From positions 1-64,000 of the forward strand of contig JADLEL010000219.1 in the NCBI GenBank assembly GCA_020846145.1: 64,000 nt of DNA, read 5' to 3'. The notes beneath the pieces are model-generated. The model worked only from the letters and a program-made list of their open reading frames with translations, searched no databases and was not told the origin of the DNA. Origin of the DNA: Pirellulales bacterium (GTDB lineage Bacteria; Planctomycetota; Planctomycetia; Pirellulales; Thermoguttaceae). Shown one piece after another: positions 57,552 to 64,000 of the stretch; the stretch's first letter is position 1, and the number at the start of each line of letters is the position of its first letter. A program made the translations under genes and the position numbers.

Positions 57552-58886
57552 TTACTCTTCGCCGCCCAGCGCCGTTCGCTTTCTTAAGATATGGTGATAA
57601 TGCTGGGCGAAGCGGTGTGCTTCGTCGCGGACGTATTGGAGCAGGCGCAAGGCGTAGGAGTGGCGGCTTAAGCGCAACGGTTCCGCGGCGTTCATGGCGT
57701 ACACCAGTTCTTCGCGCTTGGCGAGCGAAAGCACCAGCGGCGGCTCGATATTCAGCGAAGCGATGGCCGCCAGCGCCGCGCCGAGTTGGCCTTTGCCGCC
57801 GTCGATCAGCAGAATGTCGGGCTGCGCCATGAGGTCGTCGCGAAGATGGGTAAAACGCCGCGCGACGGCCTCGTGGATCGAGGCGAAATCATCGACGCCT
57901 TGCACGCCGCGGATGCGCATCCGCTTATAGCCCGGCTTGAAGGGCAGGCCGTCGATGAACTGCACCACCGAGGCCACGGTCTCGGTGCCCGACGTATGCG
58001 CGATATCCACGCCCTCGATGGTCCGCGGCATTTTCGGCAGGTGCAGCACTTTTTGCAGGCCGGCCAGGCCCTTTTTCGGATCGATGGGAAAGACTTCCGG
58101 CTGCACGTGCGTGGCCAGCGCGCCGCGCCGGTCGAGCGATTCGAGCATCTCGATTTCGTCGCGCAGCCGGCCCGCCTCCTCGAATTGTAGATCCTCGGCG
58201 GCGGAGGCCATCTCCTCGCGCATTTCGGCCAAGAGCGTGGATTTTTTTCCTTCCAGCACCTTTTGCAGCCGTTTGATGTTCTTGCGGTACTCTTCCTTGG
58301 CGATCCGCAAATTGCAGGGCGCGGTGCATTGCTCGATGGAATGCAGCAGGCACGGGCGGAACCACTGCCAACGCTTGTCGTCGGCGTCGATCTCGAGCGA
58401 ACAGGTGCGGAACTTGAAAATTTTTTGCAGCACCTGAATCGCCCCGCGAAGCTGCCGCGGGCTGGTGAACGGCCCGTAAAGTTTGGTGTCGCGGCCCTTC
58501 GGCTCGCGGGTGAAGCGGACGGCGGGATAATCTTCGCGGACGTCGATTTCCAGATAGGGGAAGGTTTTGCCGTCGCGCAGATCGCGGTTGTACCGGGGAA
58601 GAATATCCTTGATGAGCCGGGCTTCCATGAGGAGCGCGTCGATTTCGCTCTCCGCGTCGAGATAGTCGATATCGCGGATTTCCCGCACGAGATTCATGGT
58701 GCGGAGGTCTTCGGCGGCGGCCTTGAGGAAATAGCTGCCCGCCCGGGTGCGAAGGTCCTTCGCCTTGCCCACGTAGATCACGCGGCCGGCGGCGTCTTTC
58801 ATCAGATAGACGCCGGGCGCGTGGGGGAAGGAACGGACTTTTTCCGCCGCCAGGGAATTATCTTGCGGGAGTTCGGTTTCGGACAT
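57552..58886 (-). CDS. uvrC: Excinuclease ABC subunit C, short form
   Basis: 444 residues. GIY-YIG nuclease domain (FPHAPGVYLMKDAAGRVIYV, GKAKDLRTRAGSYF), the UVR motif region (LLAEMREEMASAAEDLQFEE), and the RNase H-like 3' domain (IEGVDIAHTSGTETVASVVQ, LLIDGGKGQLGAALAAI). Typical UvrC is about 600 residues with a C-terminal helix-hairpin-helix domain, which is absent here. Nucleotide excision repair, incising with UvrA/UvrB. A short minus-strand gene lies upstream. Confidence 0.88.
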   Translation of the reverse strand: MSETELPQDNSLAAEKVRSFPHAPGVYLMKDAAGRVIYVGKAKDLRTRAGSYFLKAAAEDLRTMNLVREIRDIDYLDAESEIDALLMEARLIKDILPRYNRDLRDGKTFPYLEIDVREDYPAVRFTREPKGRDTKLYGPFTSPRQLRGAIQVLQKIFKFRTCSLEIDADDKRWQWFRPCLLHSIEQCTAPCNLRIAKEEYRKNIKRLQKVLEGKKSTLLAEMREEMASAAEDLQFEEAGRLRDEIEMLESLDRRGALATHVQPEVFPIDPKKGLAGLQKVLHLPKMPRTIEGVDIAHTSGTETVASVVQFIDGLPFKPGYKRMRIRGVQGVDDFASIHEAVARRFTHLRDDLMAQPDILLIDGGKGQLGAALAAIASLNIEPPLVLSLAKREELVYAMNAAEPLRLSRHSYALRLLQYVRDEAHRFAQHYHHILRKRTALGGEE

Positions 58887-58893
58887 GGGTCAT

Positions 58894-58975
58894 GTAGGAC
58901 AGGTTTCCAACCTGTCATTCGGCGCATGCTTGGATGATGCCTTTATTCCAATGACAGGTTGGAAACCTGTCCTAC
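58894..58975. repeat. 25-bp perfect inverted repeat
   Basis: Arms 58894-58918 (GTAGGACAGGTTTCCAACCT then GTCAT) and 58951-58975, 32-bp loop. Member of the GGACAGGTTTCC repeat family also seen near 6149 and 12483. It lies between the uvrC start and the upstream small gene. Confidence 0.88.
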
Positions 58976-59030
58976 CAAGGAGCGGGATTTTGATGCGTCC
59001 CCGGTTTCGGATACAGGGCAGGCCATTCGC

Positions 59031-59243
59031 TCAAGCGCTTTCCGCGCCTTCGATTTCGTGGGCGGGCGGATTCTCCGGCAATTCGGCGGGATTGCGGACC
59101 ACGCGCACCTGATCGAGCCAATCGAGGTAGGATTCGATTTCATTCAATGGCATCCCCAGGGAGAGGGCCGTCTCGACCGCTTCGATGCGGCCGAGAAACG
59201 TCTCGGCGTGCTCCAGCAGCAATTTAGCGATTTCGTGGGCCAT
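59031..59243 (-). CDS. Small conserved-looking protein upstream of uvrC
   Basis: 70 residues (MAHEIAKLLLEHAETFLGRI, then LNEIESYLDWLDQ), helical and acidic. Divergent genes are absent and uvrC is co-oriented 145 bp downstream, across a repeat. I do not recognise a family with a known role. It could be a planctomycete-specific small protein. Confidence 0.55.
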   Translation of the reverse strand: MAHEIAKLLLEHAETFLGRIEAVETALSLGMPLNEIESYLDWLDQVRVVRNPAELPENPPAHEIEGAESA

Positions 59244-59478
59244 GATCGATCATCGCAATTGCCCGATGCGTGAGGTCCTCTTCCCCTTGCTTGCCTAATA
59301 TCAATTTTAATTCATTCCTAATAATCGAGGATATGCCACTTTAAGGTGATGCGAGGGGGTCGCGGACGACGAATCCAATCGATTCGTCGTTCGCCGCGGT
59401 GCCATTGCGGACGGCCCGCACGAAAGGCGGCGGCAGACGGACGGCTTGCTCGACGATGGTTTTCAACAGAAAAAAAAC

Positions 59479-59606
59479 GTAACCGTTCACAGGGGACTGT
59501 CCCGATTTTCGCGGCGCAAAAGATGATGGCGCCGTAAAATGCTTACTCGCCGCGAAAATGGAACTGTCCGCCTCGCGCCGCGGGAAGGGGACGGGGCCAT
59601 GTTTTC
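59479..59606. repeat. Dispersed palindromic repeat, copy 2 (inverted)
   Basis: The reverse complement of 1-131 with a few changes, for example CGTAACCGTTCACAGGGGAC at its start and GCGCCGCGGGAAGGGGACGG near its end. The internal hairpin arms are retained. Confidence 0.82.
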
Positions 59607-59652
59607 GGCCTGCCGTTTGTCCGCAATATACGTTACCCCGCCGAAAACATGG
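59598..59652. repeat. Adjacent inverted repeat
   Basis: CCATGTTTTCGGC at 59598-59610 faces GCCGAAAACATGG at 59640-59652, 13 bp perfect, sharing its left arm with the end of the larger repeat. Confidence 0.8.
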
Positions 59653-59812
59653 ACCAGTCCCCGACCGGGGCGCGAACGCTTACAAAAAAGATAACTCGAA
59701 CCGTGATGGACGACTACCTGATTTTTCTCCTCGCCGTCCATCCGCCGCCGAAAGGATTTCACGGGCTTGTTATTCGACCGGTTTATTAGTATCTTCATAG
59801 AAGTAATCAATC

Positions 59813-59886
<74 letters not shown>

Positions 59887-59890
59887 CTTT

Positions 59891-59928
59891 CGCAAGCCCT
59901 TATCTGTCAATGGCTTGCGTCTTTTTTT
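59891..59928 (+). terminator. Rho-independent terminator of tRNA-Arg
   Basis: CGCAAGCC and GGCTTGCG form an 8-bp stem around CTTATCTGTCAAT, then TCTTTTTTT. It overlaps the last bases of the convergent integrase gene. Confidence 0.88.
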
Positions 59929-61165
59929 GCTCGGTCGGATTTGATTCAACCGGCGAATTGTTGCCAAAAGTGTTGCCAAATCCATCTTTCTCGGCAATCT
60001 CCGATCGCTGATAAGCCGCCCAAAGGGTTGCCGCCGTGCTCTGGGCGTTGCGGCCGACGTAAAATTGCATCGTGGTGGAAATGTCCGAATGACGCATCAA
60101 CTCCCGCAACTCCGCCGGCATGACGCGGCGGGACCAACGAAAGCCGAATGAGCGCCGAAGATCGTGGGCGGAAGCATATTTGACCACTTCCACGGCCTCC
60201 CCCGTTTTGTGGTTTCGCTTGGCGTGAACATCCACTTTCACGTTGGCCGCTTCGCCGATCCGGGAAATGACGCGCCCCACCCAATCATGGCCCGATACCG
60301 GTCCAATGCCCGCCGGTCCGCCCTTTTGGTTGACGGTCCCCAATAAGCGAAAGACCCGGCCCCGTCGCTTCTCCGGCGGGACCGCTAGGAGCATTTCGGC
60401 AAACTCCGGGGCCAGGGGGTATAGCTGATCCTTGCCCGATTTCTGAAAATCCCCGCGGATCAAGAGCATGGGGAACTTGTGGGATAGATCGACGGCCAGG
60501 CCGGCCCCTTGGTCCCACGATAGTTCAAGGGATTCCCGGAGCCGCAAACCTGAATACCACAAGCCCCAAAGGTAATCCCGCCAGGAGTCGGCCGCCGCGG
60601 CGCCCACCACGGCGGGAACTTTTTCGAGGATCCGCTCGAATTCCTCCCCGCTGATCGGCCGCCCCTTCATCATCTTTTCGTGCTTGGCCCGCTGCATCTT
60701 GGGAAATTTCGGCACCATGACCAAAAATCCCATATCCGCGGCCCAGCGCAAGGCCGCATGAAGGTGGGCCAGATAGTTGCGGATCGTGATTTCACTCTTG
60801 CCCTCGACGCGCAGGGTGGAAACCAAACCACTCAGGCGGGCCGCGGTTACGTCGGCCAGCCGCTTGGGGTGAATGGTGCGCTCCACCGTGTTGAACACGG
60901 TCCCCAATTGCGCCCGGGTTTTGTGGGCCAGGCCGCAAAGCACTTCATCGGCATAGCGCCAAGTGAAATCTTGCCAGCTTATGCGGTCGGACAGCCCATG
61001 CTTTCCCTCGCGCAATTCCTTCTCGAGCGCCGCGGCCCTGCGCTCGGCTTCGCGTTTGTTGCTCGTGCCGGAAGATTTTGCCCGGCGCTGCCCAGTAGCG
61101 GGATCGGTCCAGCGCAACATGAGCGGCCGACCGTCCCCCCAGCCGCAAACGGTTACTTTGAACAT
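59900..61165 (-). CDS. int: Tyrosine recombinase (integrase of second element)
   Basis: 421 residues. Catalytic residues: GLRLRESLELSW (Arg), ASAHDLRRSFGFRW (HxxR), ELMRHSDISTTMQFYVG (His and Tyr). The N-terminal part (MFKVTVCGWGDGRPLMLRWT) is an arm-binding domain. The stop at 59900 lies 14 bp from the tRNA-Arg 3' end, so the tRNA tail is outside the ORF, unlike in the first element. Should integrate/excise the element at tRNA-Arg. Confidence 0.92.
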   Translation of the reverse strand: MFKVTVCGWGDGRPLMLRWTDPATGQRRAKSSGTSNKREAERRAAALEKELREGKHGLSDRISWQDFTWRYADEVLCGLAHKTRAQLGTVFNTVERTIHPKRLADVTAARLSGLVSTLRVEGKSEITIRNYLAHLHAALRWAADMGFLVMVPKFPKMQRAKHEKMMKGRPISGEEFERILEKVPAVVGAAAADSWRDYLWGLWYSGLRLRESLELSWDQGAGLAVDLSHKFPMLLIRGDFQKSGKDQLYPLAPEFAEMLLAVPPEKRRGRVFRLLGTVNQKGGPAGIGPVSGHDWVGRVISRIGEAANVKVDVHAKRNHKTGEAVEVVKYASAHDLRRSFGFRWSRRVMPAELRELMRHSDISTTMQFYVGRNAQSTAATLWAAYQRSEIAEKDGFGNTFGNNSPVESNPTEQKKTQAIDR

Positions 61166-61292
61166 GATGAGATTACCTTTCTTGAAAAACCGGCCTCCCT
61201 GGGCTTCATCCTGGGCGGTCCGGCGGGGAAGGCGGTATGATCGGACCTTGAACGCGCGCGGCCCTTAAAATCGCTTATAGGCGTTCTGAGGG

Positions 61293-61321
61293 AAAAGCCC
61301 CGCGCCGATCGGCGCGGGGCT
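61293..61321 (-). terminator. Rho-independent terminator downstream of the 61335-61592 gene
   Basis: A perfect 26-bp palindrome (AGCCCCGCGCCG and its complement CGGCGCGGGGCT) is followed on the minus strand by TTTT. It lies between the small genes and the integrase and would end the minus-strand small-gene transcript before the integrase. Confidence 0.8.
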
Positions 61322-61334
61322 GGGAGCGGATAAT

Positions 61335-61592
61335 TCATGGACATTCGTCCGCAATCTCTTCATCATCCGCGAGTACCTTTAGATCGCGGGCAAAGGATTC
61401 GAGGTTGACGTGAAAATCGACGACAGTATTTCGGTTGTCGAGAACGTAATATTTCCCGATGTTGTCCCGCTCTGTAGTGCCTTCTCTGGTCTTTTTCAGA
61501 TATTTCGGCCAATCGGCGGAATTCAACTTACGGTTGATCCGCTTCATAATTGCACTCTCCGTAACCGGCGTTTTCTTCACGGTTTTTTTCAT
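61335..61592 (-). CDS. Small basic protein of unknown function
   Basis: 85 residues starting MKKTVKKTPVTESAIMKRIN. It is Lys/Arg-rich at the N-terminus and acidic at the end (DDEEIADECP). Could bind DNA or RNA, but no domain is recognised. The upstream sequence has AAGGAGAAC, a good ribosome-binding site. Confidence 0.6.
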   Translation of the reverse strand: MKKTVKKTPVTESAIMKRINRKLNSADWPKYLKKTREGTTERDNIGKYYVLDNRNTVVDFHVNLESFARDLKVLADDEEIADECP

Positions 61593-61636
61593 AAGTTCTC
61601 CTTAAAAAAGGGGGTTAGAGGAAACACAAAAACAGT

Positions 61637-61957
61637 TCATATCCCGACGCCCGGGACCGCCGCGGGCAGCATGGAGGAAAAATCCCCATGCAACTCGGCC
61701 AGGCCCACGGACATGATAATCAGTTCGTACCGCTTGACGATCGACGCCAACTCCCGCACGTTCCGGCGGAGTTCCGCGGCGCTTTCCCCGATGCGGATTA
61801 GGCCGAAATCGTCAGTGATCGGCCAAATCGCGTTGCTGTAATCGCGGATCGGATCGTCGGCAAGGATTTTATTCAATTGCTCGATGCGATCGATCTTTTG
61901 GCCGACCTCGTAAAGCAGATCGGCCAGTTCGGCATCGGCGGGGCGTGGCTCTTGCAT
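61637..61957 (-). CDS. Small protein of unknown function
   Basis: 106 residues from ATG 61957 (GGGAGAAGAAACA upstream): MQEPRPADAELADLLYEVGQ, with coiled-coil-like helices (KIDRIEQLNKILADD, ELRRNVRELASIVKRYELII). An alternative start at 62032 overlaps the recombinase stop by four bases (ATGA). No family known. Confidence 0.55.
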   Translation of the reverse strand: MQEPRPADAELADLLYEVGQKIDRIEQLNKILADDPIRDYSNAIWPITDDFGLIRIGESAAELRRNVRELASIVKRYELIIMSVGLAELHGDFSSMLPAAVPGVGI

Positions 61958-62028
61958 TGTTTCTTCTCCCGGACCGGCCCCCAGCCGGCTTTTGAGGGCC
62001 GGCTGGGGTGGTTGCCAAAGGCCGTGGC

Positions 62029-63111
62029 TCATATCCCGGCGCCAATATCAAGGTTGGCACATATCAACCTTCCAAGGTCTTCATCCAGTTCAATTCTGCC
62101 GGGGGGTGGATAATTCGTATCCCAGGGCGCGTGGGTGCTGTAAATCGGTTGGGGAACTTTTTCCAAAAACTCCTCGACCACTTTGGGATTGACGTAGCTT
62201 TCCCGCGTGGTGTTTTGTCCCTTGTGCCCCAGTACGATCGACGCCAAGAGGCCGTTTTGCGGGGCCAGCCAGGTGCCCAGAAACTTCCGGCAGCCGTGAA
62301 AGCCGAATCGCCGCCGCGGGGGAATGTCGCTGGCATTCAGGATTTGCCGACGGCAGCTTTGCAGCCAAAATTGCGATTTCGGCCAGTTAGACCAAGGAAA
62401 TAAACTCTTGCCGCGGAGCTTCTTGGGCACGAATTCCCGCAGACGGGTAAGGGCCGCTCGCGCATGGGTATTCACGTAAAAGTATCCGCCCTGGCGTCGG
62501 CCTTTGAAACAGTCGGCTGGTATATCGAGCCAGCCGGGATTTGCGGGATCGAACATTTCCCAATCGGCCAGCATCGCCGAACCGATGCGCATGCCGGTAT
62601 TCATCAGGAAGAGGTAAAGCGTCTGCCACCAAACGTCCGCGGGGATCCGGTAAAGGCTGGTTGTCTGAGGCGCGAAGTGGCAGGCGTTGAGAATCGAGGA
62701 AATTTCCGCGAGGGTGAAATCGTCGCGGACCATTTTGCGCTGCCGGGGAGGGCGCTCGAGGTAGATCAGTTCCCCGGAGAGCAGCCCCGCGGCGATGCGC
62801 GTGGTCCGCGTCCGCTGGCCGGCCAGGTCGAGCATTTTTTGCAAGGCCGTGCAGTGCTTGCGGATCGTGTTCGGACCGATTTGCTTCCCGCGGAAGATGC
62901 GGTAGGTCAGCCCTTGGACGAATGCCGACGCGGTGCCCTGCCTGATGCTTTCCAAGGGCGGATCGCCGGTCAACTCGGCCCAGAGCTTGAGCGTCTCGCG
63001 GTATTGATCGATGTTCCGCGGCGCGGCCCGCGTGGCCAAGAGGTAGTTAGGAATGATAAAAGCGTCGAAAAATTCCGATAGCCGCATGGAGGGAGAAAGT
63101 TGGGTGAACAT
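62029..63111 (-). CDS. Second tyrosine recombinase in the tRNA-Arg element
   Basis: 360 residues. LFLMNTGMRIGSAMLADWEM (Arg), FGFHGCRKFLGTWLAPQ (HxxR), IVLGHKGQNTTRESYVNPK (His and Tyr). It is a different lineage from the integrase at 59900, lying 0.9 kb away. Start 63111 overlaps the previous stop as TAATG. Could be an excision partner, a dimer-resolving recombinase, or an independent integrase. Confidence 0.88.
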   Translation of the reverse strand: MFTQLSPSMRLSEFFDAFIIPNYLLATRAAPRNIDQYRETLKLWAELTGDPPLESIRQGTASAFVQGLTYRIFRGKQIGPNTIRKHCTALQKMLDLAGQRTRTTRIAAGLLSGELIYLERPPRQRKMVRDDFTLAEISSILNACHFAPQTTSLYRIPADVWWQTLYLFLMNTGMRIGSAMLADWEMFDPANPGWLDIPADCFKGRRQGGYFYVNTHARAALTRLREFVPKKLRGKSLFPWSNWPKSQFWLQSCRRQILNASDIPPRRRFGFHGCRKFLGTWLAPQNGLLASIVLGHKGQNTTRESYVNPKVVEEFLEKVPQPIYSTHAPWDTNYPPPGRIELDEDLGRLICANLDIGAGI

Positions 63112-63386
63112 TATTTGCCCCCCCTTTTTAAGAGGTCGATGGTGGAGGTCGGGATAGTTGCGACCTCAAGGATCGCACGGGCAAACTTCATATCTTTGGC
63201 CCACCAGTGCAGGGAGAGCAAATCGGGCCTGATATGCAGCGTCAAACGCACGTTGTCTTGCCGCCGGGCGATCTGCTTGCGAACGAATAAGAGGTTGGCC
63301 AGGACTTTGCCACGTTCGCCGGGAATGACGGTTTCAACCACCGTTTCGGTAATATCGTCGATGATTTGGATTCGGGTCGTTTGCAC
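63111..63386 (-). CDS. Small protein of unknown function
   Basis: 91 residues from GTG 63386, preceded by GGGAGGGCCTAACC. VQTTRIQIIDDITETVVETV then a basic middle (RKQIARRQDNVRLTLHIRPD). The stop overlaps the recombinase start (TAATG), so the two are coupled. The larger frame to 63461 reads into the previous gene. Confidence 0.55.
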   Translation of the reverse strand: MQTTRIQIIDDITETVVETVIPGERGKVLANLLFVRKQIARRQDNVRLTLHIRPDLLSLHWWAKDMKFARAILEVATIPTSTIDLLKRGGK

Positions 63387-63388
63387 GG

Positions 63389-63664
63389 TTAGGCCCTCCC
63401 CTGTTGCGGCCGCGCGGGAATTTTCACGCAAGGCACACAGATCGCCCAGCGCCGATCCCATCCGTTCTTTTCACGACATCGCTTTTCGCATTGATCCCGA
63501 TTGAAGACGCGGACAAAATCGCGAGCCTCCATGATGTTACAATTCCGGTGGTGCAATACTCCGCCGGTGAAACTTGGCGGGATATGCCACGGCCACTGCG
63601 GGATCCAATCGTCGGGGACCGTTACCAGATAAACGGCCGTTCGATTCGTCGATGTTCGAAACAT
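63389..63664 (-). CDS. Small cysteine-containing protein of unknown function
   Basis: 91 residues from ATG 63664 (GGAGGGAAATTCT upstream): MFRTSTNRTAVYLVTVPDDW, Trp/Pro-rich, then four Cys (HRNCNIM, EKRCREKNG, ICVPCVKI), a possible zinc site. The next gene's GTG follows two bases after its stop. Confidence 0.55.
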   Translation of the reverse strand: MFRTSTNRTAVYLVTVPDDWIPQWPWHIPPSFTGGVLHHRNCNIMEARDFVRVFNRDQCEKRCREKNGWDRRWAICVPCVKIPARPQQGRA

Positions 63665-64000
63665 AGAATTTCCCTCCGCCGATCGCTCGGCTGGAAAGGC
63701 CAAGAGCCGTAGCACCCGGTAGAAAGCTGCTGGAGGCAGCCGCGCGGCCTTGCTCCCCGCCTTCGCGGATCGTCGCTTGGTTACGCGCACGGATACTACG
63801 GCTCTCGGTCCGATGAAAATACATCTCAGATTCTCCAGTAGGGTTTCTAAGCCCTGGGCGGCCGAGTTGATCGACCGACCAAGGGAAATTATTAACTCAT
63901 GGGCGTCGGATGTAAAGAGGGGTCCGGGGATTTACACATTTTGTAAACGTTTTTCGGCAAAGCCCCGGTTTTGCCCCCAGTCTGTAAAGCCCCGCGGGGC
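63665..64000. other. Non-coding end of window
   Basis: 336 bp up to the window end. I see no supported gene. It should hold the promoter of the small minus-strand genes. Confidence 0.4.

Larger units (their letters stand above)
59244..59812. other. Repeat-rich intergenic region before tRNA-Arg
   Basis: About 570 bp with the long repeat copy at 59479-59606 and an adjacent inverted repeat at 59598-59652 (CCATGTTTTCGGC facing GCCGAAAACATGG). No gene is supported. Confidence 0.6.

Overview
The window looks like a chromosomal segment of a planctomycete, probably of the Pirellulales type. The signs are several proteins ending in a PEP-CTERM sorting signal (consensus VPEPS, hydrophobic helix, Arg-rich tail), a prepilin-like DUF1559 protein, many secreted polysaccharide-active or peptidase proteins (heparinase II/III-like, beta-helix, DUF4838, MGH1-like glycosidase, C69 and M28 peptidases, a tricorn-like S41 protease), a UvrC without its usual C-terminal domain, and many short palindromic intergenic repeats. 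Assignments rest on motif recognition only; no database search was possible.

Layout. (1) 1-17.0 kb is core chromosome: tricorn-like protease, heparinase-like lyase, beta-helix protein, panC, an lgt-like transferase carrying an inserted PDZ domain, a serine O-acetyltransferase, a lipoprotein, a metallo-beta-lactamase-fold protein and a DUF4838 protein, separated by palindromic repeats. (2) 17.03-49.71 kb is an integrative element inserted in a tRNA-Val(GAC) gene. A 23-bp direct repeat with one mismatch marks both ends (17083-17105 and 49688-49710). (3) 49.7-59.8 kb is chromosome again: an integrase relic, DUF1559, C69 peptidase, glycosidase, M28/PEP-CTERM peptidase, a PD-(D/E)XK-like protein and uvrC. 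(4) From 59.8 kb to the end is the start of a second element in a tRNA-Arg(TCG) gene, with two tyrosine recombinases and several small genes.

Inside the first element, the left end is a minus-strand module of two excisionase-like HTH proteins, a TOPRIM primase, a P-loop ATPase, two small proteins, an XRE regulator and the integrase. It resembles the layout of satellites and other integrative elements that replicate themselves. Cargo follows: a Panacea-domain toxin-antitoxin candidate; three PEP-CTERM surface proteins, all on the minus strand, two with a clearly conserved 125-nt leader; a plus-strand gene train from 28.6 to 38.3 kb (MoxR-type AAA ATPase, metallopeptidase/VWA protein, clamp-loader-like AAA protein, serine recombinase and about eight small proteins of unknown function); and a type I restriction-modification locus (hsdM, hsdS, a small ORF, an AlbA_2/RecG-like gene, hsdR).

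The most striking observation is that the element's integrase gene runs through the attachment core. At the far end of the element the same reading frame continues through the other att copy for 194 more bases. In the excised circle the integrase would therefore be 502 residues long, with a different C-terminus from the 453-residue integrated form, whose tail is read antisense from the tRNA gene. The acceptor-stem base pairing supports the integration model: the displaced copy at attR restores a perfect acceptor stem, while the copy now in the tRNA carries a G-U wobble.
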